Shown here piece by piece: positions 21,686 to 34,676 of a stretch of DNA of 64,000 bases. Under the pieces are notes generated by a model, which was not told the origin of the DNA, ran no database searches, and was given only the letters and a program-made list of their open reading frames with translations. The stretch's first letter is position 1. Every line of letters starts with the position of its first letter. The stretch lies in assembly GCF_026151205.1 (NCBI RefSeq), contig NC_087072.1, positions 8,480,084 to 8,544,083 of the forward strand, in the 5' to 3' direction. Origin of the DNA: Bolinopsis microptera. Its lineage: Eukaryota > Ctenophora > Tentaculata > Lobata > Bolinopsidae. The translations under genes and the position numbers were made by a program.

Positions 21686-23639
21686 TGCTTCAACGTGCTG
21701 ATAAAATGATGATTAAGATTTTATAACAAAAATAGAGAAACCAATTTAATGGTAAACTTATCAATATAAAATTGTGGAATTAAAGTTTTACAGAAAATCG
21801 ATCAATAATGAAGGAATGGTATTGGGATAGTGAGCAGAATGACCATTTAGTTGAAAATGTTGTGGAATCCTGTAATTTGCCGTTTATTACTTGCATTTTT
21901 AGGTGTAAATTTGCCGTAGATCTGAAAAGTTGTGGATCGGACAAATTGCGATTTTTGCCAAATTTAATGTTGTCACTCGTCTCTGTAGATTACAGAGGAA
22001 AAAATATCGAATAATGTGCAATATAATATAATTTATAATTATATATGATTTTATGGCCTAAACAGTGTCTCCACGTCATAGTTTCCTACCTCAAAAAAAA
22101 ACTGGTAATACACAATATTAATATACCACTACCAGTAATACCATCATTAAAATTAAGATAAAAAACCGCAAAATTTATAAGGCCTTGTAGGGAGTGGAAT
22201 TGTTTGTTTGTTCGGATTCGGATGGCGAAGGCAGTTCTAATGACTGATTTTAAAAATACATAATTATATAATAATATGATATAAAAACCTTTTGTAAACC
22301 TAGTAGAATAGATGAAAGAAGTAAAATAAAATTTAAATAATCCTTAGTAAACAAATTGCTTACCATTTCAGTAGTCTGGTAACGTGATAAATCAAAGAAA
22401 TTTTGCTGCCTACTCGAAAAAATCAACTTCAAATCTGGAAGACTTTCAGTCTTGTATGGAAAATAAAATGTGAATATTATTTCTGGGTGATACTAGTAAA
22501 CGTTAGAGAACATAAGAACAGCTGCTCTGTGGACGTGTTTCTTCCGTTCCAAGAGCAGCTGTTCTGTAATTTGTAATCCTACTTCCTGGAAACCCTTGCA
22601 AATTCCGTGAAACCATTCATTTACATTTTCTCAGATAACATTGATGTTAATATAATGTTACGGTCCGTTCACCGGGCACAGTGTTAATTATTCTCATCAC
22701 TAGCAAGGATAATCATTTAACCACATCTTTGTTTTTTCCCATTACTCATTCTCTACATGTGGCAACTTTAACACGTGACTACATCACGAGATATACCCAC
22801 GTGGCATTGTTTCACGTCTACCATCTCTGTACCTCAAATGATTTGCTGGTTACACTTTACAGGCCCTCGACAAGAGCCTGTAACCGGCATCAGGGGCCAA
22901 AGATACTCAGAATCTCAACAACTCAGAAGATACGGATGCCATACTATTACTCATAGAGTCTGGCGAACTCTATTCACAGGTTAGTCAGGCAGTGGCTCAC
23001 ACTCTGTTGATATCTCTTTAGGGATATTTGAGGTGTCTCAACTTACTTAGTTGAGTGTGTCCTACAACCAAGCACCTTGCCTAGAAGTCCAGTTTTATAT
23101 ATTATGATCCTGGACCTAAGTGGCGACAAAAAAATATACAATGTTGAAGTAAATTTGTTCATTACCAAGAATTGGTTCATTGCTGAAGAATTTTTTAACA
23201 CCGAAATAAGGTTATTATATCCGATTTGGTCAGTTTTAATTAATGGGAAAAATTGTATGTTTATCCGATTAGGTAATTCTTAATCGTGAAGAAATCTATT
23301 TTTCATGGTCACAAGATAAGTAAAATTATTTAAACTAAACCAAATTCGAGTAACCGTGAGAAACGATGCAGATTTGGTCGTTGATTACGTAATCAAAATT
23401 TTATTTTTTACCATCTAGAATCATAACAATTTGAAAATATTTTAATTCAAATTCCACTCAATTTCACTCTGATAGTGATAAAATTTAGAAATTTATCGAA
23501 TATCCGGCTGTAATAGTAAGTAGTTTAGAAGGTGCTTGACCGGATATCATTATCATAACAATGATTTCGGCTCATCATGATAGCATGATCAGGGTAGCAT
23601 GAAACGTAGAGAAAAGTGTTTTCTAGGGAAAAAAGTCAA
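21686..23639. other. Region upstream of the MFS gene; no gene recognised
   Basis: It should contain the MFS promoter and 5' UTR (transcribed leftward). A stem-loop lies at 22515-22565. A 119-bp stretch at 22862-22980 is bounded by exon-like AG and GT signals and is open in one frame, but matches nothing I know. The rest is AT-rich and unremarkable. Confidence 0.4.
22515..22565. repeat. Stem-loop, 14-bp perfect stem
   Basis: AGAACAGCTGCTCT (22515-22528) pairs with AGAGCAGCTGTTCT (22552-22565) across a 23-nt loop. Confidence 0.7.

Positions 23640-23670
<31 letters not shown>
23640..23670 (+). repeat. Poly(G) run of about 31
   Basis: Uninterrupted G homopolymer followed by a MITE-like segment with more G runs. 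Length may be affected by sequencing or assembly. Confidence 0.85.
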
Positions 23671-23671
<1 letters not shown>

Positions 23672-23674
23672 CAT

Positions 23675-23799
23675 GCCATGATTACGTAATATTTTTTATT
23701 GCTGTCAGGAGGGGGGTTGGGTCTTGAGTACGGTTGGTTACGGAGGGGGGTAAAAATTGCTAAAATATTGATTACGTAATATGTGAACGACCCCTAAAG
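23675..23799 (+). mobile_element. Fragment of a G/C-run MITE (family M2)
   Basis: Contains ATTACGTAATA, two runs of six G and the outer end ATTACGTAATATGTGAACGACCCC, the same as the right end of the full copy at 62805-62968. The left end is missing or replaced by the poly(G) run. Confidence 0.6.
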
Positions 23800-23800
23800 G

Positions 23801-25003
23801 AAAGCTGTGTAGAACTAGAAGAAATGGAAGAAAAAGCTAATCCATATAAAAATCTATCTATAGGAAATCTGCTCCATTAGTGCAGCTTATAAATGACCAA
23901 TTTTTCTAAGAAATCCTCTCATGACGATAATTTGAGGCTACATTTCTTGATTAAAGTCCTGGTAGAGTGATAGTAAATGTTCCAGAAGTAATTCGAAAGT
24001 TCTAATCTAGTTTTGGGTGAGAATACGGTTCAAATTTTATGGAGTACTAGTACTAGGGAGCAACTGCTTCATACTTTACGAACTTTGGAAAGAAGGGGTC
24101 CTCAATTAATGCGGAGGATTTTGTTTCCAAAGAGCATGTTTTTGACAGCGTGCCCAGGGAATCGTAAAGGACAGCTGGAAGGACTGGAACAAATTAAAAA
24201 TAGAATTCCATTATAAACGAAATGATGTAACCGTTATCTTCTTATGACCCCAATATCCATAACTGCTGATAAAAGTTCAAAGAATGCAGATTGGATTATG
24301 GACATCTAGTGAAGGCTGAGCGTTGGCAGTCATCCAAATTGGAATCCACTACAAAAGCTGACAACATCAAACTTTGTGTGCTCAGAAAATTTTAATTTTG
24401 AGAAATTAAGGCAGCAATTTTGCTTATTAAGTCTCTTACTTCGGAAAAGGAAGCATAATATACCCTCATAACCGTAGTTGAGGTACCGAGGTACCTAAAT
24501 TCTAACTCAGCAGACGGCAAAATCTAAGATATTCAAAATGGAAAGTTTTTCAAATAATAATTAATGAAATTATTATTTGAAAAACCTTCCGTTCTGAATA
24601 TCTTAGATTTTCAATTGATCGATCGTTTAATGTATTCTAAATCAGTTGAACCATCCCTATATGTAGATAAACTTGAGCAACATTTCTCTCGTGAATCATG
24701 AATGAAAAACGTGAAAAATGGCAGCTCTTTGATGATTTTCAAATTAATATTCAAGCCGGTAGTGGTATCGATCAAATTGCGCTTTCAATAGATAAAGTTG
24801 AGCAACATTGAAAATGTCAGCACTTTGATGGTTTTCAAATTAATATTCGAGCAAGTATAGCAGTCAGATTGCGCATATTCATGCGTTCCAGTCGAAACTG
24901 ACATTTATGAATGAGGTACCTTACTAATAACAATTAATCATTGAGCAATTGGGTTATCTGACAAATTTTGCACAGCAAATTTAATAATATCATTATTAAA
25001 TTG
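23801..25003. other. Spacer with a long hairpin
   Basis: No gene seen. The notable structure is the hairpin at 24519-24611. A short palindrome AGGTACCGAGGTACCT lies at about 24481. Confidence 0.4.
24519..24611. repeat. Hairpin with ~44-bp arms and a 4-5 nt loop
   Basis: Left arm 24519-24562 pairs with 24568-24611 with about three mismatches. Pre-miRNA-sized but with a very short loop; equally consistent with a tiny foldback MITE. Confidence 0.75.
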
Positions 25004-25068
25004 CAACAGCAAATTGCAGCAGCAAATTGCAACAGCAAATTGCAATAGCAAATTGCATCAACAAAGGC
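25004..25068 (+). repeat. 13-bp tandem repeat (GCAACAGCAAATT)n, ~5 copies
   Basis: Slightly diverged copies (GCAGCAGCAAATT, GCAATAGCAAATT) read directly from the sequence. Confidence 0.85.
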
Positions 25069-25082
25069 CAAACTCAAAATTC

Positions 25083-25550
25083 CACTACCAAACGGAAGGT
25101 CGAAATGCGATTTTACGTTGATTCTGAAAATTTCATGAAAACATATTGAAACCGTATTGAGTTCTATTGTTTTGGGCGAAATCAGTTTTGCAAATATCGC
25201 AAACTGAGATATGGGCGATTTTTTTCATTTTTTACGATTATTTGAACACAGAATCCACAGTTAGGTTGATATTGAGTTGATAATCGTAGAGAATTTGCAG
25301 TTTAGGCTTACCTTTTATATAAAGTTGGTTTCATTCAAAATATTGATATTTGACCAATTTTGGGCATGTTCATGGTATTTGGCTAAATTTGGCCTAATTT
25401 GGACCAAATATGGGCGTGGCTGTCCCGCAGGCACCGTTTGGCGGTTGGGGTCCGGGACCCCCTCAAAAGTTCGGTCACCGGTCCTAGTTTGTTGGTCAAC
25501 TGCTATCTCGAAATCAAGTTTCACAAAAAATCAGGGTGAACCCCCCTTAA
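25083..25550 (+). repeat. Dispersed repeat R2, copy 1
   Basis: Shares most of its length with 47085-47705: a left part with GAAATGCGAT...GATTCTGAAAATTTCATG and a right part with GGGCGTGGCTG, GCACCGTTTGGCGGTTGGGG and TTCGGTCACCGGTCCT. It lacks a ~130-bp internal stretch present in copy 2. No coding function evident; transposon class unknown. Confidence 0.8.
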
Positions 25551-25619
25551 GACTAAATGTTTGGTATTTAGTAAAAGCTGGGCATAAAGGAAAGAAGAAT
25601 TAGAAATGAAAGGAATGTT

Positions 25620-26800
25620 ACAATTTGCAGCTGACTGGCTACGGTATGACGACATCAGGACGAAGTTAGGTTTCCCAGCTTATATCTGTGCCACAACACA
25701 AAGGCGGATGATGTCGTCATACTCATAGTGTCTAACAATACCAAGACCACTTGATAATGGCTGAACTGACATCACCAGCTGAGGAGAATATCCAGCAGAT
25801 AAACTTTTACAAAAGGAAGAACTAGAAGTATGAAGGACTGACAGTGCTGTATTAGTGCATTGATGGCTACTCTGTTCTGTGGTTCCATTGCATTTTCATT
25901 GGTGCCATGATCAGGAAGATTGGTCTGAAAAACTGTCAGATACAGAAGATGATGGAAAAAATGTCAAACGTAGCATTGAGATTCTCTTATACCATCTACA
26001 CCCAGAGAGAAAGATAGAGAGAGGGGGGTTTGTCAAGTGCAGGATGAATGTATGATTTTCAGATGGAGTGGCAAACGAAAATCTAGCCTAGCTCACTCAA
26101 CCGTACAGCGGGAGTTAGGTATTTTGCTGAAGACATCTGTAACTGTATGGAAGTCATCTCTTGTCAGGCTATGAAGAACACTTACACCTTTACACATCAT
26201 GCGATCAACCGGCCGACTCGGGCCCTTAATGGTAAAGTACAATAGTCAATAATGGAGAATTATTCTTGGAAATATCGATCAGCGGCACTAAGTACTTAAG
26301 TAACCAAGTAACAGCTTGTGCATCACGCTCTGCATGTTGGCAATGCTCTCAGTCTCACTTAGTTACCAATTTCCATCTTTTTCTTTCAATAAATGATACC
26401 AGATTTTCGTTTGTCTAACCGGGCGGAATTGAAAAACATTCCGCTGAATTTTCGATATTGAATTATAGAGTTACCCGGGGGCAATTTCTAACGCCAATCT
26501 GTACAGAAGCTACTGACAGTGAACCACTGTCAGTAGCTGTAGAGTGGAAAAAAGTCGATGGAGAATGCTTGGTCATGTGCTGAGAGGTCCAGATAATGGA
26601 GCTGCCTATACCTCCTTGGTATTTGCTGCAAATGTAGTTTTCAGATGCCAGGGAGAGTTGGACGCCCTCCCTCTAACCTATTCTCGTCGATAAAGCGCGA
26701 CTTAAGTTGATGGACTTTATTTCTTAATGATATATATGATTTAAATTATCTTAGGAATATTGCTTTTGACAAACTTTTTGTCACAAAGCAAATTGGTGCA
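25620..26800 (+). pseudogene. Decayed non-LTR retrotransposon (RT and C-terminal remnants)
   Basis: At about 25704 a frame reads ADDVVILI, the form of the LINE RT motif C (xADD), followed soon by stops. At about 26550-26690 another frame reads SRWRMLGHVLRGPDNGAA and then PGRVGRPPSNL, the typical C-terminal tail of LINE polyproteins (WRxLGHVLR...GRPP). Between them are stops, frameshifts and a (GA)-rich patch (about 26002-26026). I infer one or two old LINE fragments; the clade is not assignable by eye. Confidence 0.5.
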
Positions 26801-26989
26801 GAATGCAAGTTTTATAATTCTGTTCTTTACAGAAAGATTAGATGTGTAATTGTGTTTAGTTTTACACTATCTGTTATTTAGAACTTTAGTATATCAATAT
26901 ATTTCCGCGATATTGTAATCTTACAACGCGGTAATTTGAAATTTTAATTGTGTAGAAATGTATTCTGCAGAAAAGATGATTTTATTACT

Positions 26990-27465
26990 GAGAAAAGGAC
27001 TTTATCGATCTACTATCAACTTACCAATATAGTAATCAATATATCATTCGAATCAAGCAATTAATGAACACTAGTATTCGATCATGAATTGATTTAAAAA
27101 TGATTTTGGACACGTTAAAATAAGCAAGCTCTGTCACTACTTTATTATATTGGCCACGGCGGCGAAATTTCGGGATTAGTGGAAGATAACAAACATTGTC
27201 GGTCTCGACTCTCCTATACCCTCTGGAGGATTATAAGTTATTAGTTAAGTTGAGGCTAACTTGCAAAGGTTCCGGAGAAATTGTTTACAAATGGAACTGC
27301 TGATCAGAGAAGATTTTTGTATTTAATTTTCTCAAATATTGGGTTTCATTTTTGTAAAATAAGGAGATGAAAAAAAATCGGTTTTCGGTATAAAATTCCC
27401 ATATTTTCGTTCCCAAATCATTTAGGTCACCGGAATTATGTCGAACATAAATATGTCTCGTAAGG
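26990..27465 (+). mobile_element. MITE related to family M1 (copy 4, left end unclear)
   Basis: The right end ATGTCTCGTAAGG followed by TA, and the inner segment TTTAGGTCACCGGAATTATG, match copy 3 at 19251-19659. An upstream part (about 27000-27105) also matches copy 3 (ATTCGATCATGAATTG). The left terminus was not found. Confidence 0.6.
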
Positions 27466-28921
27466 TAGTTGGTTACTCCTTCATGAATTAATCTAGTCTA
27501 CAGATGTTTGAAACCGTTCCGATGTATCGTGAATACCCTGTACATTGTGAAGTTATGTACGTACAACTAACATTATAAGCTATTATATCCAGGCTAGGTA
27601 TATGCGAATCGATAAAACGGATTTCGAGTTACGACGGAGACTTGAAGTCGTCTATTATCGATCAGCGTGCCTTAAGGAATCTCTAATACAGCCGAACCGC
27701 ATGGAGAACGGCGTTACGGCACCTTAGTCTGTATTTGCTACACGTTGTACAGAATTATCTCATCCCTAAAAGCAATGTATAGTATAAGTATTATGACTAT
27801 TATTATCAGAAAGACTCTTCAAACATGCTATAATTGTCAAATCCTACTTTGAGAATGACTCAAATCCGTTTGTCACCAAAACGTACCTTTAACTTACCCA
27901 AAAACATAGTTTTCGGGTATTCTACTTGTACCTGCTGGCCTCTTGAGCGCATAATTTAATATAGCTGGTTAATCCTTCATGAATTAATCTAGTCTACAGA
28001 TGTTTGAAACCCCCCCCCCACCCATTAAACAACTCTGTATTTATAATTAAAGACTGAAGTAATAATCTCAAAAAACAATTAAATGGTTATTCTCCAAGAG
28101 GATTGTGACGAAATGCAATGTAAGTATGTCCGACTTAAATTGTCAACCTCTAGAATGTCAACTAACTTGCCAGAAATAAGGTGAAAGTACTAAAACTCAG
28201 ACACAATGTGGTCCGACTTAAATTGGCCAACTTTAGACTTTGCAAGATAGAAAAACTAGTAATGCGGATTGTGGAAGCTGGCTGGTCGAGTTTATATGAA
28301 GATAGCATTAGAGATGACATGAGAGTGGCTATATTTAACTCTGAAAGTGTCATCTTCAATCCTCCCAAAACTAGCTACTCATATGGGGAGTGATTGTACT
28401 CAAATACGTAGCCCCACCTTATAGCCAGATGCTTGTCAATTTAAACTGTACTCTATTCCGATACACATCACACAATTAAGAAACAATCCTGCGCTGCGAC
28501 AAATGTGGAGCTAATTTAAAATAGAAGAAACTCTCTAATTCTGTACAGTTGATGTGGATTTTGGGTGACCTGAAGACATGAATATATATTACATATTCAA
28601 TGAAGAGAATTAGAATTCTTTAGCTGATGTACGGTTGGTCTATGATGCGCTTTGGGTCAAGCTCACATTGTTGTGGCCCATTCGAATTTGGTAAGCGGAT
28701 GTGAAGAGAGATTCTTACTGTAAGCTGTATGACGTTTTAATTATAAATAATCAACGTTACGAGAATGGAGACGTATATTTAAAGTACTATTTACTGCATC
28801 TGACCTAGCATTAATTATTAATATATCAATAAAGCAATTGTTTCCAAGGAAAGCTAAGGTTCCGCAATGGTTATGGTTCGACCCTTCCCCTTTTGGTACC
28901 TAATCAATTAACAAAGTGGCT
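27466..28921. other. Spacer with a 42-bp direct duplication
   Basis: The segment TCCTTCATGAATTAATCTAG...GTTTGAAACC occurs at about 27478-27518 and again at 27972-28011, directly after M1 copy 4 and before a C run. The intervening 450 bp shows nothing recognisable. Short frames around 28180-28390 on both strands have no family resemblance. Confidence 0.5.
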
Positions 28922-31900
28922 GTAGGGGGGGGGGGGGGTTAAACTTAATAATAATAGGGTATCTACATACAATAATAATTTTTCATAATTCATAATAAGA
29001 AATAATAATCATAACATAAAACATAATAATAATGATAGCGGTCAGATAGATAGTATCAAATTTTAATAATAAATAACTCAATAATTTTCAAAAAGTAAAA
29101 ATAAATTTCCAATTAAATGGACGGTTCCTCAGTTATTTATTGGGCAAAAGTCATTATAAATATAACGTCACGTTTATTATCTTGCAAAAAATGCAGTTAA
29201 AACGACTTTGGAGTGAAGCCAGTGGTCGAAAAAGAAATAGAAAGAACTAGACAGTCAGCGAGTTAATAACGATGCCACGATCTGAATGATAAAGTTTTGG
29301 AAGCGCCTGAGATTAAGGTTTGATAGATAACAGGGATGGAATATCCGAACTAAACAACTGCTTAAATATATGGCTTCCCATCTGAAGCGTGTATCACGCC
29401 ATCACGGTCAAGGCCGGTGGTTCCCAATCTTATCTTTCCATATACCTTATCAGTTGTCAGGAACCTAGGTGCCGTATATACTGATATATTTTGAATGAAT
29501 TTTCAGGGTTCTGAATAAATAAAAGGCACGCACAACTTACTGCTTTTATTGATAATAATATTTCTCATCTGATTGTTTTCCAATAAATGCCACAAATAGT
29601 AATTTTGAAATCGATTCTAAAAATACCTTGCGCGTTTAATGACAGGAACCTTATCTCTTATGTTGAAATTGAGTACGGAGCTTACGTGGTTGGAAATGAA
29701 TCATGAATTAGTTGGAGCAGGTTTGATAAGAGCATACATAATAATCACTGTGCAGTCTAACAGTTTTATCACCTCGCATGTCAAACATCCTATCTACACA
29801 TCATTTACTCGTCATTTACTTGTACCATCTACACGTCATTAATTTGATAAGGAATGGACCAGTAATTCATTATTATCTTATCACATGATAAAGTTTAATC
29901 CAGTTATATTCCCGGGGAAATGAATTTGATAGCAGTTTTTTTGATAAGAGGAAGTAGCTGATATGTACAATGATACCCACAAAATTCTTGGGTGAAATCA
30001 AATATCCGTATATATAATTCGCTACAAAACAACGAAGTTACCACTTTATTCTACTCATATTTTAAGTAACTGAAACTTTTGCACCGAGTAATTTATGCGC
30101 ACTTGCATTTTGCAATTAATAAAACAGATCAACTGAAATTCCTCTATTACGCTAATAAAATTTCAATTCAGAGAGAGAGAGACTGAGAGACAAGAGAGAA
30201 ACAAGAAAGAAGGAAGTGTGTCATTTCCATACTTTTATAAGCTTATAAGTCTATAGCAATAGCATCCACTATACGCGGACCTCATCGTTATACCCAATAT
30301 CCAATTCCTCCAGTCTCCATCTACTGGCAATAAAACATGTTGTCAAAGGTTATATACCAAGGGAAAGTCAATTAACGTTATTTGGTCGGAGCCGTCAGTC
30401 GAGCTAAATATCCCGCTTAGTCGAAAACACACATCAAGCAATCAAGATGTACGTTTTAGTAAAATTTCATGTGACAGAAGAACATATCCAAAACAAAAGT
30501 ATAAAACTTTACTGCAGTGAGGAAGGATAGAGATTAGAGCATACTTAAACTTCATTAACAATTAAGTAATGTTGATTATGTAAGATATTGAAAATGTAAG
30601 GGAGAGAAAGAGAGAGGTCGGGGGTGGGGGAAGAGAAAGTGTGAAACATATTTTACAGTCAAACTTGCGTGATTTCCAAGTACAGGTAAAACTGTGAGGA
30701 AGAAAGAGAGGGGGACAGAAATTGAGAAACTTTAGTATCAAATTGGGTACAAAACCATCAATTAAACCATTTAACACCGGCCAATTTTAAACTACATTAA
30801 TAATTTGGATTATTCATAGTTTTGTCAGCACTATACCGAAAAAAACCAGCCCTATAACCGTTTTTTTGATTAAGTCGTTCGTAAGGTACACAGACTACAC
30901 ACGTCCACACGTCCACACCCAGTACCCACACACAGAGTGTTTGGGTTTTATATTAATATAAATCTGCACGTTATCAGGGGAGAGAGGGGGTTTCTAAATG
31001 ATAATTCCCACACAATAGCTTTGTGTAAAAGTAATTATGGAGGGGAAAGAGGCAAAGAGGGGTCCAAAGAAATTCAAAAGGGGATAACGAGTTACGTGAA
31101 TTGTGAATGGTCCCTAATTAAAAGAACAAACTACCTTTGAAAATGGCCATTGCGTGGTGCAATTGATACCGAGGTACTTTAGATTGGTTAAGCTGGGATT
31201 GCTTCTGAACAGCGGTCTGTAATTTTTGGCCAAATAAAGCAAATCAGGGTTAGTAAAACGAGCCACATAATATTGTACGTGGTCCAATCGATTGATTCTT
31301 ATTCAAAATGGTTAACAAGAACTACTATTAACGTGTTACTGTTAATGAAAATTGTTGGTGAAACAATGTCTGAAATTCAATTTTAACTTAAACCACCAAT
31401 ATACGAACAAAACTCATCGACCATGAGTTTGTCTCACAAAATGAAGGATGTGGAATGTGGATATGAACCTAGATTCCTGACTAAATCAGTGGCTTTAAAT
31501 TTTAAGTCGTCATCTTCATGGGTGTTTAAACTTTAATGAATTGACTAGACCAAACCTAACTACAAAAAAACATATTACCATCTTGGCCAACAACAGGGCG
31601 CATTTTCCACAAAAGTAATTCGATTGGTAACAAGGTGAAGCGTGCGGCTTCGTAATGACATTTGAACCGCTAGGCTGGTTCAACATGTCAGAGCGGAGAA
31701 TCTTGTATACCATGAGAGATAATTAATCAATTAAATCGAAAGACCAGCCTCAGTCTAGTATTTAATTTACACCTCCAAAAGTGCGACAGAGATAGTTCCC
31801 ATTTGTAAGAATGACAGAACACTTGCAGTCAGATGGCCAGTAATAAATAGTAGTTAATGAGGTAACTATTATATAAGCAGGAAAACAGTCTTGTGACGTG

Positions 31901-33708
31901 AGTGCCCTACTTCAACTTGTTAATGTGAGTTTATTTCGCAATATTGTTCTACTCACGCGAGTTTTTAACGGCATCGATTGGAAAATCCTCGAAGGTAGAA
32001 ACACGATCAGTCTATCACTTTGCGTGGAATCGTTCAATCATTTAACCTGCCAATCATTTGTAGATTCATTTTCCCATCCAAAGAATCGCTATGCCGTTAT
32101 CATTTGATTTAAACTTACTTACTTTGTACTTAAATTATCACCGTAGGTTTATCCGTTACCAATATTTAAGTTTAACCTCAAACTAGAATAATATAAACAA
32201 ATTGAGAAGATTTTCATAATAAAAAATGAATAAAACTGTGACCCTCGAAACAAATCTGATCAATCAAATAACCAAATCAAAAAACAAACAATGATACAAA
32301 TTACAACGCATATAATCCAGACTGCCATGATTTAAGACATAATTGCATAATGTATATTAGACTCAGTGAAGAGATAAGGCGAATTGAGATTCAGATAACA
32401 CAGCAATCACGTACATTTTTAGCATGCAATTTATGGAAATATCGGCTGATGATAATTTTACGATTCCTTCAGTGATGAAATGTTGTTTGACTAAAAAGGG
32501 TGAGTTAAAGTATGATTTAAAGATAAAATAAAAGTAGGAAAAAAGTTTGATAAAATAAGATAGAGAGTAGGAAAGTTGTTAGAATATCGATACTGTTGAC
32601 TTAATAGACCTCACGTCTCGGATAGTATAAGGAGTCTGAACAATCCATTACTTTGATCATGATGATACAATTGACAATCTAGATGTTAATTGCCAATTAC
32701 CGTAAAAAGGGGGAACTTCGCCATGTTTTACAGCTATTTCATGTTATTTAGAAAATGCGACACGAGTAATTGAAAAAGTTGATAGCTCATATGAACAGAA
32801 TTGGTAAATCAAATGTTCTCGTATATATGGAAAATATGCGAGCGGGAAGTTTTAGCCACTTTATTGCATTATTTCATGTTGCCTGAGGTTAATTAACATA
32901 ACAAATGTTTATTTTTGAATAGGAATACCTTCATAACCATTTGTTCAACACAATACTATACAAAAACTCGATCCCAACAATTCAAAACGGTAACATGATT
33001 AATCGGAAAATAGTGGCGAAGTTCCCCGACACGGCCATTTTACCCCAATCTACGGTACTTGACGTCACCATATTGTGCTAATAACGATAACAAACCCCAT
33101 TGTGACACTGTCATGATTATCAGCCGATAAGTTGTGACTTCACAGCCTCAGCCCTTTATAAGTTGATGCGCTCACCAATTAATTCCTGCTAATTGGATGC
33201 TGACTGCCAAGTTAGCGTGCGTATAGCGGAGTTAGACTGACAAAGCGATATTGTCGATCATTGGACATTGTATGTAATATGACTTTGATTAGGAGGGTCG
33301 TTGCAGTTTCTGAAACTGTTGAGTATGGGAAAGTGAATGGTGTTCAAAAGGTCCACGTTTCAAAATGGTGTCAAAACTGAAATACTGAAAATTTAGAGTG
33401 CTAGCTGTGCCAGCGAAGCAAAAGCTCATAAAATGAACCGGTTATATAACAGAACCGGTTAAACCCTTCGTATCCGACCTGTTTCTTAAATCCTTTTAAA
33501 CCTGAGGTGTCGGGTGAAATTAGCTCTGAGACTTTGAAATATTTAACTACTTTTATATTCTATTAATATTTTGAGGAAATGTACTTCGCGGATTCCTACT
33601 GAAATCCCACAAAATTGAGTTGCCGAAAACAAAAAGTCTAGTTAAGGACTTCCCCATGTAAAGTTCAAACTTCAGTTCCCACTTCCTGGAAGAGGAGACA
33701 TGATGGCT
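28922..33708. other. Gene-free AT-rich region
   Basis: Begins with a G run (about 28925-28938). A GA-rich microsatellite lies at about 30168-30210 and a CA/GTCC-rich stretch at 30893-30938. No exon, RNA gene or transposon end that I can support across nearly 5 kb. Confidence 0.4.
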
Positions 33709-33782
33709 CTCAATCAGTGCAGAGTTGGTGAATGCAGGTACCCTCTCAATCAGTGCAGAGTTGGGGAATGCAGGTACCCTCT
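33709..33782 (+). repeat. 36-bp tandem duplication
   Basis: Two copies of a 36-bp unit beginning CTCTCAATCAGTGCAGAG and ending GAATGCAGGTACC, one difference between them. Confidence 0.85.
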
Positions 33783-34440
33783 GTATAATGTGAGTCAGTT
33801 AGTCTACAGTTAGCGACGCGAGCAGCCTTATATCAGGCTTCTGCAAGTTTTTTGGCCAGGGTTGTCACATATTATGTCCACCGACCACCTTGGACTTCTT
33901 TAAGGGTGGCCATTGGAAAATCAAGGATGGCTCTTAGAGTTAGATTGGTTCCTGCAGTACCATGCCTGAAATTATTTTCTCCTTATTTGAGATGCTTGAG
34001 TTGCTCGTTGCACTGGTAGAAACGACGGAAAAGGTGACTCATAGAACAGATTCTTAAAACTTTAGTGGTAGCGAACTCTTCAGGAAATGATCGCTTAATT
34101 TAGGTAGTTAGAATAAGTCAGTGGTCACGATCAACAAATAGTTTAACAAATAGTTTAACAAATAATAAAATACGGGAGGTATAGTATGAAAAAACTAAAA
34201 TGATAACTCAAGATGATAATAAGTATAACAAAATCATAAAAGATAACAAGCGACGATGTATTCCTAAAAAGGGTTAGTACTAGTATAGTAGTATAGTAGA
34301 GTGCAGACGAGAATACAAATGGACCTACGGCGATAATTCAAACTGGGTAACTGGTAAGTTTATGTCATAAAAAGGAAAAAGACAATAATATTAAAAAACT
34401 TGCTAGAATTTTGACGCAAGAACTCAATATTGGATGTACC

Positions 34441-34676
34441 TTAAGAACGACAAATTTAGTCTACCATAAATTTAGTCAAACTTTTGACTAAAATTGTTGT
34501 AAACCAAATTTCATGAGACTATAAATTTGGTTAAAGAAACTGAACAGTGTACTGAAGAACTTAGTGATACAGAGTCACAAACTCTGGATCTGATGTTACT
34601 GAACTTCCTGAGTAATGCATTGCAGCTTAAATATCTGTAATGTTCAGACGGGGTAGACTAAATTTGTCGTTCTTAA
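34441..34676. mobile_element. MITE with 25-bp perfect terminal inverted repeats
   Basis: The ends TTAAGAACGACAAATTTAGT... (34441-34465) and its complement (34652-34676) are perfect over 25 bp. 236 bp, no ORF. A related internal motif (GACTAAAATTATGGTAACC) continues just outside to 34810, where ATTATGGTAACCA is repeated three times. Confidence 0.75.

Noticed and set aside
22862-22980. An isolated coding exon bounded by ACTTTACAG and GTTAGT
   Set aside because: Open in one frame only, no recognisable protein similarity and no neighbouring exon to join.
28162-28393. Overlapping ~70-codon ORFs on both strands
   Set aside because: Short, no family resemblance, and stop-free frames of this length are expected by chance.
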